Shown in pieces: positions 1-6,314 of a stretch of DNA of 22,146 bases (within the stretch, counting starts at the first letter, position 1; every line of letters begins with the position of its first letter). The stretch comes from an uncultured Bacilli bacterium (GTDB taxonomy: Bacteria > Bacillota_I > Bacilli_A > RF39 > UBA660): the NCBI GenBank assembly GCA_934183185.1, contig CAKPSO010000022.1, positions 1 to 22,146 of the forward strand. Reading direction: 5' to 3'. The notes beneath the pieces are model-generated. The model searched no databases. It had not been told where the DNA came from and was given only the letters and a program-made list of their open reading frames with translations. The translations under genes were made by a program, and so were the position numbers.

Positions 1-40
1 AAGTTTCAATGTTATTTTTTATATTGTTTATATTAATCAT
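1..40 (-). CDS. Possible start of a truncated downstream gene
   Basis: An ATG at 40-38 overlaps the TAA stop of the acetyltransferase gene in an ATGATTAA arrangement. The frame stays open to the window edge (MINI-NNIKNN...), giving only about 13 codons. An AGG lies about 10 bases upstream, inside the end of the acetyltransferase gene. Translational coupling by such overlaps is common in this kind of genome, so a further operon member is plausible. Nothing can be said about its product. Confidence 0.3.
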   Translation of the reverse strand, partial: MININNIKNNIET

Positions 41-569
41 TTTTTAACCTCTTTAACAAAATATGTCTTTTTATATTTTTATCTTTTTGATACCAATTTT
101 TTATTTCATAACCTAAACTTTGTAAATTTCTTAAACTATATTCATTTCCAAATGTTACTTCTGCTACAATATTTCGAATACCTAATTCTTTAGCTCTTTT
201 TTCTAAATAATTAACTAAAACTTTTTGTAAATTATTTCCTCTATATTCTGGTAATACTATTATACCATCAATATCTGCACAATTACCTTCTATATTAGGA
301 ATAAAACTTTTTAATTCTTTCATTCTGTTTGATACTGATAAAAATACCCAAGCAATCATTTTATCTTTTAAAAATGCTCCATAGATTTCACCATCATGAA
401 TTGGATCGTTTACAATTCTTAAATAGCTCTCCTCTTTAAATGGAAGAAAATAACCTTTCTCATTTTCTTTAAAGTTGTTAATTACAATCTTTTGTATATC
501 ATAAATATCTTTAACATCATCACTATTACAAATTCTTATCACAAGTTCATTTAAATTTATTTTAGACAT
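33..569 (-). CDS. GNAT-family N-acetyltransferase
   Basis: A 178-residue single-domain protein of normal length for a GNAT enzyme, which would transfer an acetyl group from acetyl-CoA to an amine on an unknown substrate in the cytoplasm. The acetyl-CoA pyrophosphate-binding motif is visible as LPEYRGNNLQ at about residues 106-115, following the beta strand DIDGIIV. The N-terminal VIRICNSDDVKDIYDI and the late NEYSLRNLQSLGYEI match the usual first strand/helix and the last conserved segment (x-N-x-x-S-L-x-x-x-x-x-LGY). The ATG is preceded by GGAGG at suitable spacing, just after the stop of the Sel1-repeat gene (15-base gap), so it is the third gene of the XRE-Sel1-GNAT operon. The substrate is unknown; ribosomal-protein, antibiotic and metabolite acetylation are all possible. 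Confidence 0.85.
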   Translation of the reverse strand: MSKINLNELVIRICNSDDVKDIYDIQKIVINNFKENEKGYFLPFKEESYLRIVNDPIHDGEIYGAFLKDKMIAWVFLSVSNRMKELKSFIPNIEGNCADIDGIIVLPEYRGNNLQKVLVNYLEKRAKELGIRNIVAEVTFGNEYSLRNLQSLGYEIKNWYQKDKNIKRHILLKRLKND

Positions 570-584
570 TATTTTACCTCCATT

Positions 585-1163
585 TTATTTGGTTTTGCTT
601 CTTGCATCATATAAATCTATAGCTCTTTTTAAACCATTTTCTTTTGCAAGATTCAAATAATAATCTGCCAAGTCATAATTAATATCCGTTCCATTACCAT
701 AAAAATAAAAATTAGCACCCAAATCATAAATTGCAGCAATATGACCTTTATCAGCACATTCTTTAATAATCTGAAATGCTTTGTTATAATCTTTTTCTAT
801 ATTACCAAGTCCAAAATAATAATAAGCACCAGTTACAAATTTTGCATATATTCTTTCTATATCAGAAATGTTAGGATTATTTATTAATTCAATAATCTTA
901 GGATATGCATTATTTAGAAGTTCTTTTGATTTATTTTTATCTATTGATAATATTTCTCCTAATCCTAATTCGTAAGAAATGCCTAAAGAATAAATACATA
1001 ATGGATAATCAATATTTAAACCCATTAAATAATATTCTAATGCTTTTGTATAATCTTGGATAGCACCATTTTCTTCTAAATCATAACTTCTTCCTAATAA
1101 ATAGTATGAAAAACCTGTATTTTGATTTTCAAGTTCATCTAAATTGAACTTAATTATGTTCAT
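585..1163 (-). CDS. Sel1-like (TPR-type) repeat protein
   Basis: A 192-residue soluble protein built from Sel1-like helical repeats. The recurrent pattern is YxLGxxYxxG...DYxKAxxYYxxA, seen at about residues 21-50 (YLLGRSYDL, DYTKALEYY), 58-90, 113-140 (GAYYYFGLGNIEKDYNKAF) and 144-175 (AAIYDLGANFYFYGNG, DLADYYLNLAKENG). Such repeats are protein-protein interaction scaffolds. There is no signal peptide and no catalytic domain. It starts at an ATG with GGGAGATGG upstream, 12 bases after the XRE gene stop, and is followed 15 bases later by the acetyltransferase. Co-transcription with an XRE regulator at the edge of a mobile-element zone suggests accessory cargo. The partner is unknown. Confidence 0.75.
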   Translation of the reverse strand: MNIIKFNLDELENQNTGFSYYLLGRSYDLEENGAIQDYTKALEYYLMGLNIDYPLCIYSLGISYELGLGEILSIDKNKSKELLNNAYPKIIELINNPNISDIERIYAKFVTGAYYYFGLGNIEKDYNKAFQIIKECADKGHIAAIYDLGANFYFYGNGTDINYDLADYYLNLAKENGLKRAIDLYDARSKTK

Positions 1164-1175
1164 AATACCATCTCC

Positions 1176-1697
1176 CTAGTTTTTCTTTGGTAATTTACTA
1201 TAATCGTATTTATGTTCTGCATCCTCTAATTCGTCAAATGCATATTTAATATCTTCAATAGCTTTATCTATTGTATATAAACTATCTTTATTATTTTGCA
1301 TTATTTGTAAATGTTCCATTGTATAAAAAAGTTTTTGTCTTGCATCACTTACTTTTCTTCTTTTTTTTGCATCAAAATCTAATAATTCTAATTCTGATTT
1401 TTTATATTGTTCAATTAAGTCTTTTAAATCTTTACTAGATTTATTTGCATATTTATCTTTAGAAAAATAGAAAAGCATTTCATCATATCCTGCAACCTTT
1501 AATAACTTTTGTAATGACATATCTAAAGTTTCAGCAATTTTACGTAGATCATCAATATCTACTTTTTTTATTTTACCATTAATTAAATCATTTAAAGTAC
1601 TTCTACTAATACCTGTTAATTTAGCAAGTTCTCTTTGTGAAATACCTTTTGCTACTCTAGCTGATTCAATTAAAATTTTAAGTTCTTCTGAGTTCAT
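1176..1697 (-). CDS. XRE-family transcriptional regulator (element repressor)
   Basis: A 173-residue DNA-binding protein. Residues about 4-66 form a classic Cro/C1-type helix-turn-helix: ESARVAKGISQRELAKLTG, then ISRSTLNDLINGK, then a KIAETLDMSLQKLL tail. The C-terminal 100 residues are charged and helical (KDLKDLIEQYKKSELELLDF, ELEDAEHKYD) and may be a coiled-coil dimerisation domain. A longer reading would begin at a TTG (1730) with no ribosome site. The ATG at 1697 is preferred because a purine-rich GGGGAGAAAGAAGTG lies just upstream. It is divergent from the chimeric integrase gene across a 165-base operator/promoter region, the usual arrangement of a prophage or ICE repressor. It probably represses both promoters, and it leads the operon with the Sel1 and GNAT genes. 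Confidence 0.88.
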   Translation of the reverse strand: MNSEELKILIESARVAKGISQRELAKLTGISRSTLNDLINGKIKKVDIDDLRKIAETLDMSLQKLLKVAGYDEMLFYFSKDKYANKSSKDLKDLIEQYKKSELELLDFDAKKRRKVSDARQKLFYTMEHLQIMQNNKDSLYTIDKAIEDIKYAFDELEDAEHKYDYSKLPKKN

Positions 1698-1737
1698 AAT
1701 AACACTTCTTTCTCCCCTTTTTTCTCTCAATAATTTA

Positions 1738-1766
1738 ATTTTACCACGTTTTTATTTAAACGTCTA
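1738..1766 (-). promoter_or_regulatory. Promoter of the XRE-Sel1-GNAT operon
   Basis: Read on the minus strand: a -35 box TAGACG (1766-1761), 17 bases, then -10 TAAAAT (1743-1738) with an extended TGG immediately before it. It sits about 40 bases upstream of the chosen XRE ATG. The -35 matches consensus at 4 of 6 positions and the -10 at 5 of 6. Confidence 0.55.
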
Positions 1767-1771
1767 GTTTT

Positions 1772-1838
1772 TCGGTCAAATTGTATTGACAATATTCTCG
1801 GACAGTATTATATTTAAATTATCCCCAATATCGGACAG
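1772..1838. promoter_or_regulatory. Candidate operator direct repeats (TCGGACAG)
   Basis: The octamer TCGGACAG occurs twice, at 1798-1805 inside the rightward promoter spacer and at 1831-1838 just after it. The copies are 33 bases apart, about three helical turns, in the same orientation. A diverged copy TCGGTCA lies at 1772-1778. Their position in the divergent intergenic region next to an XRE regulator makes them likely repressor binding sites. Binding is inferred, not shown. Confidence 0.45.
1786..1814 (+). promoter_or_regulatory. Strong promoter of the chimeric integrase gene
   Basis: TTGACA (1786-1791, a perfect -35), a 17-base spacer, then TATATT (1809-1814, 5 of 6 to the -10 consensus). 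It lies about 48 bases upstream of the ATG at 1862, which is preceded by AAGGAGGT. The spacer contains one TCGGACAG repeat, so a bound regulator would occlude RNA polymerase. Confidence 0.8.
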
Positions 1839-1861
1839 CAGCAAGGAAGGAGGTAAAGAAT

Positions 1862-2617
1862 ATGAGATTATTTAAGAAAGATAATATTGAAGAGTTTATA
1901 ATTCCTAAAGATTTATCTATCGGAGCAACTGGTATGCTTAATTCTTTATTAGTTAGAACTAATGATGAACTTGAAAATACTGACCTCTACTCTCTTAGTA
2001 ATGATAGTAGAAAAGATGTTTACACTTTTGAAGAATTTCAAAAATATATAACTGGTACTACTAATCTAAATGATAAAGCAATGTTTGAAATGTTATATTA
2101 TTGTGGATTACGTCGTGGTGAATGTCGTGGACTTCAATGGTCTGATATAGATTGGAATAATAAGCTAGTATCTATTACTAAACAAGCTAATAGTGTTAAG
2201 GATAGTCAAAAGTATTATGAATTAACTCCACCTAAAACATCTAAAAGTATTAGAACATTACCTCTTACTGAAGTTTTATATAATGATTTAGTAAATTTAT
2301 ACAATAAAAAAAAGAAGTACTACGGCTTCAATGACAAATGGTTTATCTTCGGTGAACATGAACCATTAACCTTCGGAATGATGTCTAGAATTAATGGTAG
2401 AATTGCTAAAAATGCAGATATCCGAAGAATTCCACTACACTCTTTTAGACATAGTTGTGCTTCTTTACTAATAAATACTGGTCAACCAGTAACAACTGTA
2501 TCAAAATATTTAGGTCATGCTAGTACTAAAGAAACATTAGACACATATGCTCATATGTTTACTAATAATCTAACTGATGTAAAAAATACTATGGATAATT
2601 TAAATCTAAGTATTTAA
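1862..2617 (+). CDS. Chimera: winged-helix N-terminus fused to tyrosine recombinase catalytic domain
   Basis: 251 residues. Residues about 53-251 are a tyrosine recombinase (phage/ICE integrase) catalytic domain with the full set of key residues: Arg84 in CGLRRGE, a hairpin lysine in PPKTSKSIRTLPL, His193 and Arg196 in HSFRHS, His219 in LGHAS, and nucleophile Tyr229 in DTYAHM. The arm-binding and core-binding domains, normally about 170 residues, are absent. In their place residues 1-52 (IIPKDLSIGATGMLNSLL, LYSLSNDSRKDVY) look like the start of a winged-helix replication/HTH protein of mobile elements. The join is near 2018-2024. This fits an internal in-frame deletion that fused the first gene of an element operon to its last gene, int. 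Promoter and ribosome site are excellent, so the protein could be made, but without a core-binding domain it is probably not a working integrase. Confidence 0.82.
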   Translation: MRLFKKDNIEEFIIPKDLSIGATGMLNSLLVRTNDELENTDLYSLSNDSRKDVYTFEEFQKYITGTTNLNDKAMFEMLYYCGLRRGECRGLQWSDIDWNNKLVSITKQANSVKDSQKYYELTPPKTSKSIRTLPLTEVLYNDLVNLYNKKKKYYGFNDKWFIFGEHEPLTFGMMSRINGRIAKNADIRRIPLHSFRHSCASLLINTGQPVTTVSKYLGHASTKETLDTYAHMFTNNLTDVKNTMDNLNLSI

Positions 2618-2641
2618 ATAAATTCAAATAAAAAAATATTT

Positions 2642-2891
2642 AGTATCTAAAAACTAATATTTGGTATCTAGTATGGTATCTAGATAAATCCAAAATAGTT
2701 AAAAATCCCTTATAAACAAAAGTATTCCCCTCTCTCGAGGGGAATTTCAGGGGGCAAAATTTAATTAGTATATTTTTAAATCATATTTGATTAAATCCTT
2801 TATTTTAAAGCAAAAATCATTTATTAATAATTAAATAAATTTAATAATAATTAGTCTATTTTAATAATTTAGTACCTAAATGGGTACCTAA
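2642..2891. other. attP-like region: arm-type direct repeats flanking a core
   Basis: Nine-base repeats of consensus RGTAYCTAR lie in the same orientation on both sides of the TTCAGGGGG core (2746-2754). On the left they are AGTATCTAA (2642), GGTATCTAG (2663) and GGTATCTAG (2675); on the right AGTACCTAA (2871) and GGTACCTAA (2883). The nearest pair on each side is spaced exactly 12 bases start to start. This is the layout expected for integrase arm-binding sites around a crossover core, located directly downstream of an integrase gene. Having arms on both sides resembles attP, or the junction between two tandemly integrated elements. The rest of the 2618-2919 intergenic stretch is plain AT-rich sequence. 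Confidence 0.5.
2724..2754 (-). terminator. Stem-loop next to att core (remnant small-RNA 3' end)
   Basis: A perfect 9-bp stem (ATTCCCCTC at 2724-2732 and its complement at 2737-2745) with a 4-base loop. Read on the minus strand it is preceded by CCCCCTGAA and followed by the U-rich ACTTTTGTTT. The same order (CCCCCTGAA, GC-rich hairpin, TTTTTGTT) occurs at the 3' end of the small RNA at 8946-9043, with a different stem sequence. It is probably an intrinsic terminator carried by an integrated element to restore the 3' end of its target RNA. Confidence 0.55.
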
Positions 2892-2919
2892 AATTACTAT
2901 TTCAAAGAAAGGAAAAAGT

Positions 2920-3273
2920 ATGAAAATTAATTATATTAAAAATGGCGATTATTTAATACCTAAATTAGGTATTACTACATCTACCACAAATAGTATCAAC
3001 AGATATGGATTATTAAAACTAAATTATATTAAAAAACATAAAAAACAATTATATAGAAACCTACTAATGAACAATCAACTTACTGACTATCTTTCTTCGG
3101 TAAGTAATGAATGTAATATAAAATTTGAAACTATGATGAATAACTACAAGAAAAAAGATAAAAAACTATCTGAAAAAAATAAAATGAATAATCAAATGGA
3201 ATGGACCAAACTTATGAATAATTATAAAAATGTTGTTGATGAAGTTATTTTGAAAGAAGATATTTATATATGA
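2920..3273 (+). CDS. TnpV-family mobile-element protein
   Basis: 117 residues matching the small TnpV family carried by conjugative and mobilisable transposons of Firmicutes. The family's recognisable pattern is present: the N-terminal YIKNGDYLIPKLGI, the YGLLKLNYIKKHKKQLYRNLL segment (residues about 29-49), and the C-terminal NQMEWTKLMNNYKNVVDEVILKEDIY. The biochemical role is not established. The length is normal for the family. An AAAGGAAAAAGT ribosome site precedes the ATG. Its TGA stop overlaps the ATG of the next gene by four bases, indicating translational coupling. The flanking arm-type repeats lie just before the ribosome site. Confidence 0.8.
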   Translation: MKINYIKNGDYLIPKLGITTSTTNSINRYGLLKLNYIKKHKKQLYRNLLMNNQLTDYLSSVSNECNIKFETMMNNYKKKDKKLSEKNKMNNQMEWTKLMNNYKNVVDEVILKEDIYI

Positions 3274-3590
3274 TTCTAAACGGTAAAGATGTATCGGATG
3301 AAGAATTCTTTAATAGAATTGTTCCAATAGATAATAATTTTAAAAAATATATGGTAAGTTTTATCATTCCAGAAGCAGTTGCGTTTTATTTAAAAGATTG
3401 TTTTTATAAAGATTGCTTATGTGATTCTCCTCTATATAATCATATTAATTCTACTTTTGATATGCTGTGTTGTTATCAAGAATCAATAGATGATATGATA
3501 CCAAAAATCAAAGAAATACTTTTAATAAAATATAATTTAAAAATTAAGAATGATAACCCATTAATTTTTGAAAAAAATAATAAGCATTAG
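3270..3590 (+). CDS. Small hypothetical protein coupled to TnpV
   Basis: 106 residues, not recognised. It begins ILNGKDVSDEEFFNRIVPID and has five cysteines, including CFYKDCLC at about residues 45-52 and a CC pair at about 68-69, followed by a helical, lysine-rich tail. No signal peptide or membrane segment is seen. The ATG overlaps the TnpV TGA (ATGA), so it is almost certainly a real, coupled gene, and its stop lies inside a strong terminator. Small genes of this type next to TnpV in integrative elements are usually accessory, and no function is proposed. Confidence 0.6.
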   Translation: MILNGKDVSDEEFFNRIVPIDNNFKKYMVSFIIPEAVAFYLKDCFYKDCLCDSPLYNHINSTFDMLCCYQESIDDMIPKIKEILLIKYNLKIKNDNPLIFEKNNKH

Positions 3591-3611
3591 TGAAAAAAAC
3601 TAATGCTTATT
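3579..3611 (+). terminator. Intrinsic terminator of the TnpV operon
   Basis: A perfect 12-bp inverted repeat (AATAAGCATTAG at 3579-3590 and its complement at 3600-3611) around an A-rich 9-base loop, followed by TTATT. The ascending arm contains the TAG stop of the preceding gene. From here to 3794 nothing else convincing is seen. Confidence 0.85.
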
Positions 3612-3788
3612 TTATTAAAATTATTGTCTTAGCCAGCCCTGAATTTGTCCTCCCAACAAATTCAATATGGGAAAATCCCAATCCCTTTAAAACTAAAAAT
3701 ATCATTAACAATATCAAAATAAAACATACTGGAATTACTTTATTATCACATTTATCAGTATATAGTCATTTATAAATTATAAATATGA

Positions 3789-3821
3789 TAAAAAAAGTAC
3801 ATCTCCCATAAAGATATACTT
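3789..3821 (-). terminator. Terminator of the leftward nucleotide-enzyme cluster
   Basis: Read on the minus strand, AAGTATATCT pairs with AGATGTACTT (one mismatch) across a short loop and is followed by a run of seven or more U. It lies about 80 bases after the stop of the last leftward gene (3904) and can also end transcripts arriving from the left. The sequence 3822-3903 is AT-rich with nothing recognised. Confidence 0.7.
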
Positions 3822-3903
3822 GTAATTTCACTTTTATAATGATTTATTTATTTTTTTTCTTATTGTTATAATTTATAAGTTGTTGATGTAAATAATATGC
3901 TTG

Positions 3904-4506
3904 TTATTTAGCTGCATAATGTAAACTTTTAAATCTCATTTCTTCATTTGCTTTTAATTGGGCATCTATTTTTCTATTTAATTCATTTAAACTTCTAGCG
4001 TAGTTAATATTTGATACTTGATGTAAAATATATGAATCTACCATAGATAATTTTTTATATACTTCTTCTTTTTGTTCTTCATGAACTTTTTTAGATAATT
4101 CTTCTTTTGAAATATTACTTAATTTAGTTATTTCTTGTTTTGCATATCTTAATTCTTCAGATGTTAATTTGCTTAACATTAAATCATCTATAGATTCATT
4201 ACTCATAAAATCATATACTCTCATATAATCTTCTTTAGATATTTCACCAGTACCGTATTGTTTAAATAATTTAGCAAATTCTCTATTTCTTCTATATCTA
4301 ATAATTTCTTTCAAATCTTTAATTGATAAATCAGATACTTTTTCATTTTCTAAATAATTAATTCTATCTATTTCAAATTCAGGTTCATAATTTAACCATT
4401 TAATCCATTCAATGTCAGGTGATACATTACCAAATACATTACCAGTAATAACTTTACTACCTAAATCAGCCATCATTTTGGCCATCATTCTATTATAATT
4501 TTCCAT
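3904..4506 (-). CDS. Hypothetical helical protein
   Basis: 200 residues, not recognised. It starts with a methionine-rich amphipathic stretch (MENYNRMMAKMMADLGSK), then a tryptophan motif (IEWIKWLNYEPEFEIDR), and continues as charged helices (SDLSIKDLKEIIRYRRNREF, SKEDYMRVYDFM, SKEELSKKVHEEQKEEVYKK). The C-terminal half looks coiled-coil. There is no signal peptide, membrane segment or known catalytic motif. GGGAG precedes the ATG, and a promoter of its own lies within the end of the upstream gene, so it can be expressed apart from the rest of the cluster. It is last in the leftward gene run. A structural, regulatory or effector role cannot be told from sequence. Confidence 0.6.
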   Translation of the reverse strand: MENYNRMMAKMMADLGSKVITGNVFGNVSPDIEWIKWLNYEPEFEIDRINYLENEKVSDLSIKDLKEIIRYRRNREFAKLFKQYGTGEISKEDYMRVYDFMSNESIDDLMLSKLTSEELRYAKQEITKLSNISKEELSKKVHEEQKEEVYKKLSMVDSYILHQVSNINYARSLNELNRKIDAQLKANEEMRFKSLHYAAK

Positions 4507-4531
4507 AATATTCTCCCTTAATTAGTTATAT

Positions 4532-4559
4532 ATTATACACAAAAAATTAAAAATTTCAA
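4532..4559 (-). promoter_or_regulatory. Promoter of the 200-residue hypothetical gene
   Basis: Minus strand: TTGAAA (4559-4554, 5 of 6 to the -35), a 16-base spacer ending in GTG, then a perfect TATAAT (4537-4532), about 25 bases before the ATG. It overlaps the stop codon of the broken deoxyribosyltransferase-like gene. Confidence 0.7.
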
Positions 4560-4849
4560 TTTTCTAAATATAATATTTCTTTTTTATTTGATTTAGCATA
4601 TTCAATTTCTAGTTTTGTACTTTTACCTATATATCCGTTTACATTAATAACATATATAGCATCAGATAAATCTATCTTTTTAAAATGTGCATTTTTAAGA
4701 TTTTCTATTTGCTCAGCTGTTCTAGTGTAATTATCTTCTGTTGGATATACTGGAGTAATAACACAATTGCCTCCAAGAGCTAATTGTTCTGCAACTTTCA
4801 TCATTTCATTTTTAAATTTCAAACTTCAACATATTGTTATTACTTTCAT
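4556..4849 (-). pseudogene. Nucleoside 2-deoxyribosyltransferase-like gene broken by UGA
   Basis: From the ATG at 4849 the reading is MKVITIC, then TGA (4828-4826), then SLKFKNEMM and on to residue 97. The family normally reads ICGS at this point, so the stop replaces a glycine codon (GGA to TGA, one base). The rest is intact: GNCVITPVYPTED, the DLSDAIYVINVNGYIGKST core and LEIEYAKS, the segment holding the catalytic-type glutamate of nucleoside deoxyribosyltransferase/DUF4406 proteins. The ribosome site GGAG is ideally spaced for the ATG at 4849, overlapping the stop of the upstream fusion gene. A TTG at 4822 could start an 88-residue product, but it would lack the first nucleotide-binding strand. 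A recent nonsense mutation is most likely; a sequencing error is possible. Confidence 0.75.
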
Positions 4850-4852
4850 TTG

Positions 4853-6262
4853 TTAATCTCCTAACTTATTAAATAAATCTTTAAATATTTCATTTGCATT
4901 TAAATAATTAACAAATTTAATAATATGCCTATTTTCAGTTAATTTAAAAGTATTATCATCATTTATAAATGGACAACTAACATCCATTGTATTGAACCAA
5001 TTTTTATTTATCATATATGCTATTACACTAATATCCCATAATGGCCATCTTTTAGTAGGACCATAGGCTCTATTATAAAATATATTGCATAAATAATCAC
5101 ATAATTCATTTTTTCCCTTTAATTCACTTTCTAATTCGTATATAGAGGTCATTAAATTAGAAGTTATAGGAGAACAAGGCATAACAGTAAGTTTAACTTT
5201 TGATTCAAAAACAACTTTTACTGCTTCTACATCTTGATCAAAATTAAAGTCTTTATTAGTACCAAATAAGAAATTACTTCCCAACCATATTATTTCTATC
5301 TTATTAATAATTTCAGGATTAGATTTTATAGCTAATGCAATATTTGTCAAACATCCAATTGCCAATATATATGTTTTTTTATTTTTATTAGCAATTTCAA
5401 TTATTTTATTAACTGCTGGATTTTTTTCATTATAACCATTTTTTAAATAATCTCGACATCCTTTATGTATAAGTGATTTATCTTTTAAATCTAATAAATC
5501 AAATATTTTGCATGTTTCATTGTAACTAGCATCTATAGAATCAGAAACTGTTCCTTGCCATTTTTCATGTCTAAATGGTGCAATTGTTATCGCCTCAATA
5601 TTGAATACTTCTTTGCTTTTTAGTAAATAAGATAACGCAAATTGATCATCAGCCTCATTATATGTATCTGTATCTAAAATTACATTATATTTATTTTTTT
5701 TACATATTAAATTATATATTTCTTCCCATCCATTTATTATAGGAACATTTAAACTGTAATTTTCATTATATCTTGTTTTCATTAAAAAACATTCTATTCC
5801 TGCATCTAATATATATCGACATTTATCTGCTTCATCATCAAACATTATATTAATACCATTTTCAATACATTCTGAGCTTTTATCTTTGCTTTTTGTAAAT
5901 ACTAATTTATCATATTTTATGCCTTTTTCATTAAGCCAATTTATAGTTACTAATTCATGATTTTTAAAAAAATGATTTGATCTATGAGTAATCAAAAAGA
6001 TTTCATTTTCTTCGTACAATTTATTAATGTATTCTTTAGCACCATCTATTAAATCAAATTTTTCAGCCATTCTATCCATATTTTTACAGATAAAATCATC
6101 TATTTCTTCTAAACTCCAATCAAACATTCCTTCAGTAATATGTTTAGCATTTTTATTTATAATTCCATTATTTCTCTTATTTATATTCTCCTTTTCAAAT
6201 TCTTCTAAAAAAGTTTTATCTAAATCTGCTATAACATTATCTATATCAATACCTATTCGCAT
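4853..6262 (-). CDS. HAD-type 5' nucleotidase fused to a nucleoside hydrolase
   Basis: 469 residues from the ATG at 6262; a TTG four codons earlier is not used because GGTGAT sits seven bases before the ATG. Residues about 1-187 are a HAD phosphatase of the 5'-deoxyribonucleotidase kind: motif I DIDNV (Asp6, Asp8), motif II LITHR (Thr92), a lysine in FTKSKDKSS, and motif IV FDDEADK (Asp142, Asp143). Residues about 192-469 are an IunH/RihA-type nucleoside hydrolase: DTDTYNEADDQFAL (Asp197, Asp199, Asp205, Asp206 as calcium ligands), FNFDQDVEAVKVVF, and a late LWDISVIA supplying the last metal-ligand aspartate. Each domain has near-normal length. The combined reaction would be nucleoside monophosphate to nucleoside plus phosphate, then to base plus pentose. 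The domain pairing is unusual. It lies between an HD phosphohydrolase and a deoxyribosyltransferase-like gene. Confidence 0.85.
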   Translation of the reverse strand: MRIGIDIDNVIADLDKTFLEEFEKENINKRNNGIINKNAKHITEGMFDWSLEEIDDFICKNMDRMAEKFDLIDGAKEYINKLYEENEIFLITHRSNHFFKNHELVTINWLNEKGIKYDKLVFTKSKDKSSECIENGINIMFDDEADKCRYILDAGIECFLMKTRYNENYSLNVPIINGWEEIYNLICKKNKYNVILDTDTYNEADDQFALSYLLKSKEVFNIEAITIAPFRHEKWQGTVSDSIDASYNETCKIFDLLDLKDKSLIHKGCRDYLKNGYNEKNPAVNKIIEIANKNKKTYILAIGCLTNIALAIKSNPEIINKIEIIWLGSNFLFGTNKDFNFDQDVEAVKVVFESKVKLTVMPCSPITSNLMTSIYELESELKGKNELCDYLCNIFYNRAYGPTKRWPLWDISVIAYMINKNWFNTMDVSCPFINDDNTFKLTENRHIIKFVNYLNANEIFKDLFNKLGD

Positions 6263-6278
6263 AACTATCACCAAATTA

Positions 6279-6284
6279 ATTATA
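6279..6284 (-). promoter_or_regulatory. -10 element before the fusion gene
   Basis: A perfect TATAAT (minus strand, 6284-6279) preceded by CGTG, 16 bases upstream of the ATG at 6262 and directly after a terminator. It resembles the GTGTATAAT context of the promoter at 4532. No good -35 box is visible at 16-18 bases, so this is a weak or activator-dependent candidate. Confidence 0.4.
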
Positions 6285-6288
6285 CACG

Positions 6289-6311
6289 AAAAAAAGGCAT
6301 ATTCCTATACC
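6289..6311 (-). terminator. Internal terminator after the 217-residue gene
   Basis: Minus strand: GGTATA, loop GGAA, TATGCC (6 bp with one G-U pair), followed by seven U. It lies four bases after the TAA of the upstream gene, and would partly uncouple the fusion gene from the HD gene's transcript. Confidence 0.6.
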
Positions 6312-6314
6312 TTA

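Noticed and set aside
3590..3775. 61-codon plus-strand frame after the TnpV operon
   Set aside because: It starts with GTG inside the terminator loop, has no ribosome site and no family resemblance. It is most likely non-coding.
4826..4828. Reassigned genetic code (UGA as Gly or Trp)
   Set aside because: RecG, NifJ and the other long genes contain no in-frame TGA and use TGG for Trp, and TGA works as the stop of the TnpV gene.
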